Source: Pseudomonadota bacterium (lineage in GTDB: Bacteria > Pseudomonadota > Alphaproteobacteria > Rhizobiales > Xanthobacteraceae). Taken from it: a stretch of 64,000 bases of DNA. The notes beneath the pieces were generated by a model that did no database searches, was not told the origin of the DNA, and was given only the letters and a program-made list of their open reading frames with translations. Location of the stretch: assembly GCA_003576765.1 (NCBI GenBank), contig QEVP01000009.1, positions 1 through 64,000 of the forward strand, given 5' to 3'. Positions 13,678-24,394 of this stretch are shown here, in pieces. The position numbers were made by a program, and so were the translations under genes. Every line of letters begins with the position of its first letter. Position 1 is the stretch's first letter.

Positions 13678-14889
13678 CTACCCCAACGCCTTGCCGAGGT
13701 TGTCGGCCACCTTGTCGAGGAAGCCGGTGGTCGAGAGCCAGCGCTGCTCGGCGCCGACCAGCAGTGCCAGGTCCTTGGTCATGAAGCCGGCTTCGACGGT
13801 ATCCACGCAGACCTTCTCCAGGGTCGTCGCGAATTTCGCCAGCTCGGGATTGTTGTCGAGCTTGGCGCGGTGAGCGAGGCCCCGCGTCCAGGCGAAGATC
13901 GAGGCAATCGAATTGGTCGAGGTCTCGTTGCCTTTCTGATGCTCGCGGTAGTGGCGCGTCACGGTGCCGTGCGCGGCCTCAGCCTCCACCGTCTTGCCGT
14001 CGGGGGTGAGCAGCACCGAGGTCATCAGCCCCAGCGAGCCATAGCCTTGCGCCACCGTGTCGGACTGCACGTCGCCGTCGTAATTCTTGCAGGCCCACAC
14101 ATAGCCGCCCGACCACTTCAGCGCCGAGGCCACCATGTCGTCGATCAGCCGGTGCTCGTAGGTCAGTCCCTTGGCCTCGAACTCCTTTTTGAACTCGCGG
14201 TCGTAGATGTCCTGGAAGATGTCCTTGAAGCGGCCGTCATAGACCTTGAGGATGGTGTTCTTGGTCGACAGGTAGACCGGATAGCCGCGCAACAGGCCGT
14301 AGTTGAGCGAGGCGCGGGCAAAATCCTTGATCGAGTCGTCGAGGTTGTACATGCCCATGGCGACGCCGGCGCCGGGCGACTTGAACACTTCCTTCTCGAT
14401 CACGCTGCCGTCCTCGCCGACGAACTTCATGGTCAGCGTGCCCTTGCCGGGGAACTTGAAGTCGGTGGCGCGATACTGGTCACCGTAGGCGTGGCGGCCG
14501 ATGATGATCGGCTTGGTCCAGCCGGGCACCAGGCGCGGCACGTTGCTGCAGATGATCGGCTCGCGGAAGATCACGCCGCCGAGGATGTTGCGGATGGTGC
14601 CGTTCGGCGACTTCCACATTTCCTTGAGGCCGAACTCCTTCACCCGCGCCTCGTCCGGAGTGATGGTGGCGCATTTGACGCCGACGCCGACCTTCTTGAT
14701 GGCGTTGGCGGCGTCGATCGTCACCTGATCGTTGGTCTTGTCGCGGTATTCCATTCCGAGATCGAAATACATCAGCTCGATGTCGAGGAACGGGTTGATC
14801 AGCTTGTCCTTGATGTACTGCCAGATGATCCGGGTCATCTCGTCGCCGTCGAGTTCGACGACGGGGTTGGTCACCTTGATTTTAGCCAT
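13678..14889 (-). CDS. icd: Isocitrate dehydrogenase (NADP+)
   Basis: TCA cycle enzyme converting isocitrate to 2-oxoglutarate with NADPH formation. The 403-residue sequence ([47 protein letters not shown]-like [32 protein letters not shown]) is of the type shared by alphaproteobacteria and mitochondria. The substrate-binding serine and arginines in SPNGTIR and the metal-binding aspartates are present. It is convergent with alaS and stands as a single gene. Confidence 0.97.
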   Translation of the reverse strand: MAKIKVTNPVVELDGDEMTRIIWQYIKDKLINPFLDIELMYFDLGMEYRDKTNDQVTIDAANAIKKVGVGVKCATITPDEARVKEFGLKEMWKSPNGTIRNILGGVIFREPIICSNVPRLVPGWTKPIIIGRHAYGDQYRATDFKFPGKGTLTMKFVGEDGSVIEKEVFKSPGAGVAMGMYNLDDSIKDFARASLNYGLLRGYPVYLSTKNTILKVYDGRFKDIFQDIYDREFKKEFEAKGLTYEHRLIDDMVASALKWSGGYVWACKNYDGDVQSDTVAQGYGSLGLMTSVLLTPDGKTVEAEAAHGTVTRHYREHQKGNETSTNSIASIFAWTRGLAHRAKLDNNPELAKFATTLEKVCVDTVEAGFMTKDLALLVGAEQRWLSTTGFLDKVADNLGKALG

Positions 14890-15018
14890 GAGACATCAAG
14901 CCTTTGGTTTTGCGGGTGGTCCGTCAGGGGAGAGGCCGAAGGCGCCTTCGGCGCCGTGCCTATAGCACCGCGGGAGCGCGTGCGGAAGCCGCGAGGACCG
15001 GCTTTGCAGCGCGGCTTG

Positions 15019-16746
15019 TTACAGCGCGGCCTGGGTGGCGGTGCCGGCGACGATGTACCAGGTCACCACCGGGCCGCAGATCAGCGTGCCCGGCAGGCTC
15101 GATCCGGTGCGGCGGAAGGTGAAGGTGCTGACCACGGCGACGGCGGCGAGCAGCGGCACGAACTGGATCGCCAGGATCGTGGCGAGCGGCACGAAGGCCG
15201 GGTCGGGCAGCGGGTTGATCAGCCGGCCGGTGAGGGCCAGCGCGCCGTACTGCACGGCGAGCAGCACCGCGAAGCCCAGCGTGAGCGCCGCGATGCTGGT
15301 GAGATACGCGCCGGCGGCGGGCGCATCGGGGCGGCTGAAATTGCGGTGCAGGACGTGCAGGGCGATGGCGAAGAATGCCGTGAACGGCACCACATAGATC
15401 GCGAAGATCAGCCACTGCTTCGGGCTCATCGGCTTCAGCGCCACCACCCAGAAGCGGAAGTCCGCCTTGAAGGCGAGGTCGGTGAGCCGCAGTGCGACGA
15501 GGCCGGCAATCACCGTGATCGCCGCGATCACCACCGAAGGCACGATGATGCTGACGCGGCGCGCCCGCTTCGGCGCGAACGGCGCCAGCGCCAGCGCGAT
15601 CACGGCGTTGACGAGCGCCCATACCAGGATCTGGTTGGTGATGCCCTGCGGCAGCCATTTCATCGGGGTGACGAAGGTGCCGCCGAGTGCCAGCGCCGGG
15701 TAGTAGGTCAGCGCCGGCACCAGCGCCGACAGGATGAGGATGACAGCCTTGGCCGCGCCGGCGGGCTGCGGCGGCGTGTCAACGGCCACGCCACTGGCGC
15801 GGGACAGGCGAAGCGCCGCAAACGCCGGCAGCGCCAACAGGGCATCGAACACCCCGATCAGCAGCGCGACGAAGCCGATCAGGGCCAGTGCCGTGCCGGT
15901 TTCCTTGCGCGGCCAGATCTGGTCGTCGCCCGGCAGCGGCCGGCCGCCTTGCAGGGTCTTGGAGAACCAGTCGAGGCTCGCCGCGACCGCCTCGCGCGAG
16001 AGGTGTTCGCCAGGGTGGGTGACGGCCGGCGTGTAGAGCGCGCGCCCGGTGCCCTTGGCGATCTCGCCGTAGACCCGGCCCGGCTCGACGGTGCCGCTTG
16101 AGCCGAACAGCGCCCACAGCTTCGGGCTCGCCGCGGCGTCGCGGCCGCGCACCACGCCCCACATCAGATCGGCGAACTCGTCGTACTGCCCGAACACCAC
16201 CGCGGCGTTGCGCGGCCATGTCGGCGTGCCGTCGGCGGCAAACGGCTTGCCGGTCGCCGAGCCGACCAGCACCATGGCCTTGTAATCCTGCGGCCTCGCC
16301 GCGGCGGCGGCGAGCACCGCCCAGCCGCCCATCGAGTGGCCTTCCAGGCCGATATTGTTCTTGTCGACGACATCGAGCCCGCGCAGGTAGGCGAGCGCGT
16401 CCGGTCCGCCGAAACCGTGCGCGAACGCCGGCGGATCGCTAAAACCGTGGCCGGTCTGGTCGATCGCCAGCACGACATAGCCGCGGCGGGCGAACTCGAT
16501 GGCGAAACTCGACTGGGTTTCGCGCGAGTTGATGTAGCCGTGCACGGCGAGGATGGCCGGGGCCGGCTGTTGCGCCGTCGCCGTGCGCGGCACGTAGAGC
16601 AGCGCGCTCATGGTGTTGCCGGCGGCGCCGCGGAAGCGGATGTCGGACACGGTGACGCCGTTCGCGGTCTGGGCGGTGTAGGCGAGAAAGCCCCCGAGCC
16701 CGATCAGGACGATCCCGACGATCAGCCAAATCCCTCTGCCGCGCAT
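15019..16746 (-). CDS. Alpha/beta hydrolase with membrane-spanning C-terminal half
   Basis: A 575-residue protein with one N-terminal membrane segment (about 6-25), an alpha/beta hydrolase domain (about 40-320) and about seven hydrophobic helices after residue 330. The nucleophile serine is in GLEGHSMGGWAV; HGYINSRET supplies the oxyanion region and a histidine in THPGEH is a candidate for the triad. The catalytic domain is probably extracytoplasmic given the anchor. Substrate unknown; esterase or lipase-like activity is an inference from the fold. The start at 16746 has AAGGG upstream; an ATG at 16809 is possible. It is divergent from the TrmJ gene with about 230 bp between. Confidence 0.75.
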   Translation of the reverse strand: MRGRGIWLIVGIVLIGLGGFLAYTAQTANGVTVSDIRFRGAAGNTMSALLYVPRTATAQQPAPAILAVHGYINSRETQSSFAIEFARRGYVVLAIDQTGHGFSDPPAFAHGFGGPDALAYLRGLDVVDKNNIGLEGHSMGGWAVLAAAAARPQDYKAMVLVGSATGKPFAADGTPTWPRNAAVVFGQYDEFADLMWGVVRGRDAAASPKLWALFGSSGTVEPGRVYGEIAKGTGRALYTPAVTHPGEHLSREAVAASLDWFSKTLQGGRPLPGDDQIWPRKETGTALALIGFVALLIGVFDALLALPAFAALRLSRASGVAVDTPPQPAGAAKAVILILSALVPALTYYPALALGGTFVTPMKWLPQGITNQILVWALVNAVIALALAPFAPKRARRVSIIVPSVVIAAITVIAGLVALRLTDLAFKADFRFWVVALKPMSPKQWLIFAIYVVPFTAFFAIALHVLHRNFSRPDAPAAGAYLTSIAALTLGFAVLLAVQYGALALTGRLINPLPDPAFVPLATILAIQFVPLLAAVAVVSTFTFRRTGSSLPGTLICGPVVTWYIVAGTATQAAL

Positions 16747-16974
16747 CGGCCTGCCCTTCGTTCCGATCGTCGCGACCGGGTGTGAACTCAACGCGTGTCC
16801 GGTTGCCATCCTTATAGCGTTTCGGCCGAAAGGGGGAGCGGCGGCGGCCGGGTTGTGGATGGCCGCGCGGGGGCGCGCCCCGCCACAATTTCCTTGAGAT
16901 TCGCCGCCGGACGCGCCAAGCGAGGCGGACAAACCCGTAAAACTCTCCAAAGCCCGCACCCAACGAGGACTGCC

Positions 16975-18162
16975 ATGCCCGGCGCCGGCACCGATCGATC
17001 GCACCCTTCATCCGGCGGCGCCGCGCCGGTGGTGATTCTGGTCGAGCCGCAACTCGGCGAGAACATCGGCATGGCGGCGCGCGCCATGGGCAATTTCGGG
17101 TTGACCGATCTCCGCCTCGTCAATCCGCGCGACGGCTGGCCGAACGTCGCCGCGCAGCGTGCTGCCTCGGGTGCCGATCACATCATCGGGAACGTGGCGC
17201 TGTTCGATACGGTCGCGGCGGCGGTCGCCGACTGCTCGCTGCTCTACGCCACCACCGCCCGCGCCCACGATCAGGCCAAGCCGGTGGTCGGCCCGGACGC
17301 GGCGGCCACCGAGACCGCGCGCGAGATCGCCGCGTCGGGCCGCGTCGGCATTTTGTTCGGGCGCGAGCGCTACGGGCTTCTCAACGAGGAAGTGGCGCTG
17401 GCCGACCGCATCGTCACGTTTCCGGTCAACCCGGCCTTCGCCTCCCTCAACCTCGCGCAAGCCGTGCTGCTGATGGGCTACGAATGGTTCAAGCAGGTGA
17501 ACGGCGGCGCGCTGCCGTTCACCGCGCTAGAGCGCTCGGAGCGCGCCTCGCAGCACCAGATGCAGGCATTTTTCGACAATCTGGTGCGTGAACTGGACAA
17601 GGCCGAGTTCCTGCGCCCGCCGGAGAAGCGCCCGACCATGCTGGTCAACCTGCGCAACATCTTTACCCGCATGGAGCCGACCAAGCAGGACCTGCATACG
17701 CTGCACGGCGTCGTCACCGCCATCGCCGAGGGCCGCAAGGGGCCGGCCAAGGGCGGCGTGCTCGACGAAACGCAGGCGACGCGGCTGCGCGCGCTCCTGG
17801 CCGAGCACGGCCAAAACCGTTCGCCGCACGACAGCGGCACGGTGCGGGGGCTGGCGCGGCTGTTGCGCCGCAATCCCACCGATGCCGAGCGCGCGCTGTG
17901 GAACGCGCTGAAAAGCGACCGCCGCTTTGCCGGCGCCTTCAAGCGGCAGACCCCGGTCGGCCGCCACATTCCCGATTTCGTCTCGTTCGAGCGGCGGATC
18001 GCGATCGAACTGATCAATCCCGGCGAGACCGACACCATCGTCGCCGACCGTGCCGAGCGCCAGGCGTGGCTTGAGGCGCGCGGTTACCGCGTGGTGCGGC
18101 TGACCGCCGCTACGGTCGAGCAAAGCATCGACGCGGCGCTGGCGGCGCTGGCCGAGCCCTGA
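16975..18162 (+). CDS. tRNA (Cm32/Um32) methyltransferase TrmJ fused to a DUF559 nuclease-like domain
   Basis: A 395-residue protein. Residues 15-260 are a SPOUT methyltransferase of the TrmJ/LasT group: VILVEPQLGENIGMAARAMGNF, GILFGRERYGLLNEE and PVNPAFASLNLAQAVLL are the SpoU motifs that form the knot and bind S-adenosylmethionine. Residues 290-392 match DUF559, a Vsr-like PD-(D/E)xK fold: LARLLRRNPTDAERALWNAL, FKRQTPVGRHIPDFVSFERR, then WLEARGYRVVRL. TrmJ methylates the 2'-O of tRNA residue 32. The acidic residue of IPDFV and the glutamate of IAIEL are kept, but the usual ELDG(G/S)xH segment reads ELINPGET, so nuclease activity is doubtful. The start is ATG 16975. Confidence 0.88.
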   Translation: MPGAGTDRSHPSSGGAAPVVILVEPQLGENIGMAARAMGNFGLTDLRLVNPRDGWPNVAAQRAASGADHIIGNVALFDTVAAAVADCSLLYATTARAHDQAKPVVGPDAAATETAREIAASGRVGILFGRERYGLLNEEVALADRIVTFPVNPAFASLNLAQAVLLMGYEWFKQVNGGALPFTALERSERASQHQMQAFFDNLVRELDKAEFLRPPEKRPTMLVNLRNIFTRMEPTKQDLHTLHGVVTAIAEGRKGPAKGGVLDETQATRLRALLAEHGQNRSPHDSGTVRGLARLLRRNPTDAERALWNALKSDRRFAGAFKRQTPVGRHIPDFVSFERRIAIELINPGETDTIVADRAERQAWLEARGYRVVRLTAATVEQSIDAALAALAEP

Positions 18163-18175
18163 CGGACAAGGCCGT

Positions 18176-18931
18176 TCACAGCCGCGTCCACAGCACCGGC
18201 ACTGCCGACACCAGCATGGCGATGCCCGACAGCGTCAGCAGGCCGAGCACGATCTGGCGGAAGGTCGTGTCGCTGATGCCGATATAGGTCCGCATGCCGA
18301 GAAAAGTCGGGATCAGCATCGCCGGCAGGACGATGGCGAACATCGGCAGCATTTTTGCCGTGACGACGCCGGTGGCGACGTAGCTGGACATGGTCACGGT
18401 CAGGATCGCCAGGTTGAAGTTCTGGATGATCGAGCGCTGGGTATCCTTGTCGTAGCGGCGCAGCGCGCACCACAGTGTCGGAAATACCCCTGCAAAGCCG
18501 CCGAAACCGCTCATCACGCCGCTGGCCAGGCCGACCGCGCCATCGGCGACCGCGCCGCCGACGGTGAGCGGCGGCAACCGCGGCGACAGCAGCATGATCG
18601 GACACCAGATCACCAGAAGCGTGCCGAGCAGGGCCTTGAACACGGTGATATCGATCAGCGGCAGCACCATCATGCCGATCGGGATGCCGGCAAGCCCTCC
18701 GACCAGAAACGGCCACAGCAGCTTGAGGCTGAATCCACGTCGCACGGTGAACACGGCGAGGAGTTGCCCCATCATGGCCCCGAACACCACCATCGGCGCG
18801 AGCATCTGCGGCTCCACCACCCAGACCCAGATCGAGGTCGAGACCAGCGCGAAGGTGAAGCCGGACAGGCCCTGCACGAAGCCGGCGACTGCGGCGCCGA
18901 GGATGACGATGGCAATGACAAGGAGGGACAT
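18176..18931 (-). CDS. TauE/SafE family membrane transporter
   Basis: A 251-residue protein of about eight hydrophobic helices in two related halves, with the family signature GFVQGLSGFTFAL in the first helix and SGVMSGFGGFAGVFPTL in the second half. Family members (TSUP) export or import sulfite, sulfonates or other small anions; this one cannot be assigned a substrate. It is convergent with the TrmJ fusion gene, only 13 bp between stop codons, with no obvious terminator. Confidence 0.87.
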   Translation of the reverse strand: MSLLVIAIVILGAAVAGFVQGLSGFTFALVSTSIWVWVVEPQMLAPMVVFGAMMGQLLAVFTVRRGFSLKLLWPFLVGGLAGIPIGMMVLPLIDITVFKALLGTLLVIWCPIMLLSPRLPPLTVGGAVADGAVGLASGVMSGFGGFAGVFPTLWCALRRYDKDTQRSIIQNFNLAILTVTMSSYVATGVVTAKMLPMFAIVLPAMLIPTFLGMRTYIGISDTTFRQIVLGLLTLSGIAMLVSAVPVLWTRL

Positions 18932-19204
18932 TGTCCGGCGGCGCTCCTCACGGCCTCGCGTCCGATCGGATCGGAAGCGCGGCGCTGGATGCTGGTTCGA
19001 TGCAGACTTGAGGGGGAGCGCCGGAGCTGGGCGTCATGCGAATCGGGCGGCGGGCGAGGCGTGCGGTCTATAGAATCTATCGAAGGAGCATCTCGATGCG
19101 CACCGGCCCTTGAGCCGGGCGGCATGGCCATCGCGCATCATCCGGGAGCGCGCGGCCATAGCGGCAGAGCGGTTGCGGCAGGGATCGACACGACGGGATA
19201 AAGC
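18932..19204. other. Intergenic region without a supported gene
   Basis: Upstream region of the TauE/SafE gene and downstream of the DUF1476 gene. A short frame beginning near 19094 has GAAGGAG in front of it but ends after a few codons. I see no RNA gene or convincing coding frame. Confidence 0.5.
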
Positions 19205-19235
19205 GACGCCGCCGCGGCGAACCGCTGGCGGCGTC
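19205..19235 (-). terminator. Hairpin after the DUF1476 gene
   Basis: GACGCCGCC (19205-19213) pairs with GGCGGCGTC (19227-19235), a 9-bp GC stem with a 13-nt loop just beyond the stop codon at 19243. No long T run follows, so rho-independent strength is uncertain. Confidence 0.6.
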
Positions 19236-19242
19236 GGGGTGA

Positions 19243-19560
19243 TTATTGTCCGGCCTTGACCTGCGCCACGGCCTCGGGAAGCAGTTCGTCCATCTTCTTG
19301 CGGACCTCGGCGTCGCTCACGCCGTGGCCTGCGAGGTCGCCCGCGACCTTGCGCAGCACGTCGTTGTCGCCGGCCTCCTCGAAATCGGCCGCCACAACCT
19401 CCTTGGCGTAGGCGTCGGCCTCGGCGCCCGACTTGCCGAGCTTTTCGGCCGCCCACAGGCCGAGCAGCTTGTTGCGCCGGGCGAGCGCCTTGAACTTCTG
19501 CTCCTCGTCGAGCGCGAACTTCTTCTCAAAACCTTCCTGGCGCTTGTCGAACGTTGTCAT
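19243..19560 (-). CDS. DUF1476 protein, likely zeta-type F1-ATPase inhibitor
   Basis: A 105-residue, mostly helical protein beginning MTTFDKRQEGFEKKFALDEE. It matches the DUF1476 family, whose Paracoccus denitrificans member is the zeta subunit, an inhibitor that blocks ATP hydrolysis by F1 through its N-terminal helix and lets synthesis continue. The family is almost confined to alphaproteobacteria. The charged N-terminal inhibitory segment and the following ARRNKLLGLWAAEKLG helix are intact. The longer in-frame upstream extension is noncoding in composition. It is divergent from purC, and the ATP synthase genes are not in this window. Confidence 0.88.
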   Translation of the reverse strand: MTTFDKRQEGFEKKFALDEEQKFKALARRNKLLGLWAAEKLGKSGAEADAYAKEVVAADFEEAGDNDVLRKVAGDLAGHGVSDAEVRKKMDELLPEAVAQVKAGQ

Positions 19561-19864
19561 GGTTTTCAGGGTTCCGATGGCAGGAGAAAGCGTTTCCGCC
19601 GCATTGCGGCGAGGGGCGTGCGCGCATAGATAATCGGCTGCGTCAGCCAAGACAACGGCCTCCGGTGTCCCAGACCACGGCACCAGAGTCGCAGGGACCG
19701 GGTAAAACCCAGTAAAAACCCCGGGAGAGCCGGTCGATCGATTGTATCGGCAGGCTCGATGCGTTAGGTTGCGGACGGGTCTGGTTCGCGTTCTGTTTCT
19801 CTGCCCTGGCCTGCGCAGCACGCTCCGCTGCGGGTCGCGCTGTCACACGGAGCACACCCTTCCC
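19561..19864. other. Divergent promoter region between the DUF1476 gene and purC
   Basis: About 300 bp that must hold promoters for both flanking genes. I see no gene, strong palindrome or recognisable operator; a purine-type PurR box was looked for and not found. Confidence 0.4.
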
Positions 19865-20662
19865 ATGGATTTCAACAAAACCCGGTACATCCCCATGAGC
19901 CGTCGTCGCCGCATCTATGAAGGCAAGGCCAAGGTCCTCTATGAGGGTCCCGAGCCCGGAACGCTGATCCAGCACTTCAAGGACGACGCCACCGCCTTCA
20001 ATGCCAAGAAACATCAGGTGATCGAAGGCAAGGGGGTGCTGAACAACCGGATCTCCGAATACATCTTCCAGCATCTCAACGACATCGGCGTGCCGACGCA
20101 CTTCATCCGCCGCCTCAACATGCGCGAGCAGTTGATCCGCGAGGTCGAGATCGTGCCGCTGGAGGTGGTGGTGCGCAACGTCGCGGCCGGCTCGCTATCG
20201 CAACGCCTCGGCATCGAGGAAGGCACGCAGCTGCCGCGCTCGATCATCGAGTTCTACTACAAGAACGACCAGCTCAACGACCCGATGGTATCGGAGGAGC
20301 ACATCACCGCGTTCGGCTGGGCGACGCCGCAGGAGATCGACGACATCATGGCGCTGGCGATCCGCGTCAACGATTTCCTGTCCGGGCTGTTTCTCGGCAT
20401 CGGCATCCGGCTCGTCGATTTCAAGATGGAATGCGGCAGGCTGTTCGAGAACGAGATGGTGCGCATCATCGTCGCCGACGAGATTTCGCCGGATTCGTGC
20501 CGGCTGTGGGACGTCAAGTCGAACGAGAAGCTCGACAAGGACCGCTTCCGCCGCGATCTCGGCGGTCTCGTCGAGGCTTACACCGAGGTCGCCAAGCGGC
20601 TCGGCATCATGAGCGAGAACGAGCGCCCGGCCGGAGCCGGCCCGGTACTGGTGAAGGGCTGA
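19865..20662 (+). CDS. purC: Phosphoribosylaminoimidazole-succinocarboxamide synthase (SAICAR synthetase)
   Basis: Joins aspartate to CAIR in purine synthesis. From ATG 19865 it is 265 residues; the family core starts at [20 protein letters not shown] (ATG 19895), so the true start may be 30 bp later, although only 19865 has a GGAG at reasonable distance. Further hallmarks are [31 protein letters not shown] and [10 protein letters not shown]. It is the first of purC-purS-purQ-purL, with purS 6 bp after its stop. Confidence 0.95.
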   Translation: MDFNKTRYIPMSRRRRIYEGKAKVLYEGPEPGTLIQHFKDDATAFNAKKHQVIEGKGVLNNRISEYIFQHLNDIGVPTHFIRRLNMREQLIREVEIVPLEVVVRNVAAGSLSQRLGIEEGTQLPRSIIEFYYKNDQLNDPMVSEEHITAFGWATPQEIDDIMALAIRVNDFLSGLFLGIGIRLVDFKMECGRLFENEMVRIIVADEISPDSCRLWDVKSNEKLDKDRFRRDLGGLVEAYTEVAKRLGIMSENERPAGAGPVLVKG

Positions 20663-20668
20663 GCCGCG

Positions 20669-20911
20669 ATGAAGGCGCGCGTCACCGTCACGCTGAAATC
20701 CGGCATCCTCGATCCGCAGGGCAAGGCCATCGAGGGTGCGCTGAAGTCGCTCGGCGTCGATGGCGTCGCGAGCGTCAGGCAGGGCAAGGTGTTCGACATC
20801 GAGCTGGCCGGCGGCGACCGGGCGCGCGCCGAGGCACTGCTGAAGGAAGCCGCCGACAAGCTCTTGGCTAACACCGTGATCGAAAACTATCGCGTCGAGG
20901 TCGTGGGATAG
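20669..20911 (+). CDS. purS: FGAM synthase subunit PurS
   Basis: An 80-residue subunit that bridges PurQ and PurL in the three-part phosphoribosylformylglycinamidine synthase. The sequence MKARVTVTLKSGILDPQGKA and the ending VIENYRVEVV are typical. It follows purC by 6 bp. Its presence with separate purQ and small purL shows that the organism uses the three-subunit enzyme and not the single-chain type of gammaproteobacteria. Confidence 0.95.
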   Translation: MKARVTVTLKSGILDPQGKAIEGALKSLGVDGVASVRQGKVFDIELAGGDRARAEALLKEAADKLLANTVIENYRVEVVG

Positions 20912-20921
20912 TGTTGGCAGT

Positions 20922-21043
20922 CGTCATGGCCGGGCTTGTCCCGGCCATCCACGTCTTTCTTGCCCCCACCCCACCCTCCCCCGCAAGCGGGGGAGGGATA
21001 AAGGGAGGGGGCGTGGATGCCCGCAACAAGTGCGGGCATGACG
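20922..21043. repeat. Cruciform intergenic repeat, family A, copy 2 (with insertion)
   Basis: CGTCATGGCCGGG and CCCGGCCATCCACGTCTT form the left part, and GCGTGGATGCCCG with CGGGCATGACG the right part, so the order is reversed relative to the copies at 8529 and 27915. The centre carries a pyrimidine-rich segment with CCCTCCCCCGC/GCGGGGGAGGG (about 20975-20998), a hairpin also seen near 21950 and 40229. It lies inside the purS-purQ gap of the pur operon. Confidence 0.8.
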
Positions 21044-21095
21044 GTAGCTGGTTTGTTTGTCATAGCCTTGAAATGAATAACGCACCAAGCCTGAC

Positions 21096-21797
21096 ATGAA
21101 CTCCGCGATCCTCGTCTTCCCCGGCATCAATCGCGAGCGCGACATGGCGCGCGCGCTGACGCTGATCACCGGCCACGCGCCGGCCATGGTGTGGCACGCC
21201 GAGACCGAATTGCCGCCCGGCACCGATCTCGTGGTGCTGCCCGGCGGCTTCTCCTACGGCGACTACCTGCGCTGCGGCGCCATTGCCGCGCGCGCCCCGG
21301 TCATGGATGCGGTGCACCGCTTCGCCGAGGGCGGCGGGCTGGTGCTCGGCGTCTGCAACGGCTTTCAGATTCTTTGCGAGGCAGGGCTTCTGCCGGGCGT
21401 GTTGATGCGCAACGCCGGGCTGAAATTTATCTGCCGCGACGTGCATCTGCGCGTCGAACGCTCCGACACGCCGTTCACGCGCGGCTACAATGCGGGGCAG
21501 GTGATCCGCGTGCCGGTGGCGCATGGCGAAGGCAATTTCGTCGCCGACGACGACACGGTGCGCCGCCTCGAAGGCGAGGGCCGGGTGCTGTATCGCTATT
21601 GTTCGGCCACCGGCGAGGTCGCTGACGACCACAACATCAACGGCGCGGCCGCTTCCATTGCCGGCATCGTCAACGCGCGCGGCAACGTGCTCGGCATGAT
21701 GCCGCACCCCGAAAACCACGTCGAAGCCGTGATGGGCCCGACAGACGGCCGCGGCCTGTTCGCCGGCCTCGTTGATCATCTGGGGCGGGCGGCGTGA
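21096..21797 (+). CDS. purQ: FGAM synthase glutaminase subunit PurQ
   Basis: Class I glutamine amidotransferase of 233 residues that supplies ammonia to PurL. The nucleophile cysteine is in [10 protein letters not shown] and the triad histidine and glutamate in [26 protein letters not shown] is the family signature. The start [16 protein letters not shown] is standard. It lies 184 bp behind purS with a repeat between, and 193 bp before purL. Confidence 0.96.
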   Translation: MNSAILVFPGINRERDMARALTLITGHAPAMVWHAETELPPGTDLVVLPGGFSYGDYLRCGAIAARAPVMDAVHRFAEGGGLVLGVCNGFQILCEAGLLPGVLMRNAGLKFICRDVHLRVERSDTPFTRGYNAGQVIRVPVAHGEGNFVADDDTVRRLEGEGRVLYRYCSATGEVADDHNINGAAASIAGIVNARGNVLGMMPHPENHVEAVMGPTDGRGLFAGLVDHLGRAA

Positions 21798-21829
21798 GCC
21801 TCGTTTCCCGGTCGTGGCGCCTCTGTCTT

Positions 21830-21967
21830 TCACGTCTCCCCGTTCACGGGGAGAGGTCGGAACGCGAAGCGTTCCGGGTGAGGGGCAGCTTCACCTCCCC
21901 GTCATTGCCCCTCACCTTGTCATTGCCCCTCACCCCAACCCTCTCCCCGCAAGCGGGGCGAGGGAGC
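21830..21967. repeat. Pyrimidine-rich intergenic repeats with hairpins between purQ and purL
   Basis: CGTCTCCCCGTTCACGGGGAGAG makes one hairpin (arms CTCCCCGT/ACGGGGAG), GGAACGCGAAGCGTTCC makes a second, TCATTGCCCCTCACC occurs twice in tandem (near 21902 and 21920), and CTCTCCCCGCAAGCGGGG makes a third. Similar CCCTC...GCAAGCGG...GAGGG units occur near 13430, 20975 and 40229. The segment fills the purQ-purL gap and holds no gene. Confidence 0.65.
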
Positions 21968-21990
21968 AGGCTTCCAATGCGGGATTGCCA

Positions 21991-24210
<2,220 letters not shown>

Positions 24211-24245
24211 AGCTACGTTGGCACCCTGACGTCTGCCATCCGAAC

Positions 24246-24375
24246 GTGTCCCGGACGCGGTGCAGCGCGCAACGCTGTACCGCAGAGCCGGGACCGCGAC
24301 AGAACGGGCCTCTGCATTTTCGGCGATCCCGGATCAGCGCCGCGGCATGTCATGCCGCAGCGCGTCCGGAATGCG
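24246..24375. repeat. Intergenic palindromic repeat, family B, copy 2
   Basis: It begins GTGTCCCGGACGCGGTGCAG, has GCAGAGCCGGGACC in the first half, and ends with GATCCCGGATCAGCGCCGCGG and CGCGTCCGGAATGCG. It occupies the gap between the convergent purL and pheT genes and may end transcription from both sides. Confidence 0.78.
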
Positions 24376-24394
24376 GGTTCGGCAAGACGCCCCC

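Noticed and set aside
13870..16101. 743-codon plus-strand frame opposite icd and the membrane hydrolase
   Set aside because: Its composition is that of a mirror frame, and both minus-strand genes have clear motifs.
20922..21043. CRISPR array or attenuator RNA in the purS-purQ gap
   Set aside because: The repeats are palindromic and not evenly spaced, with no unique spacers; they match the dispersed family A element.
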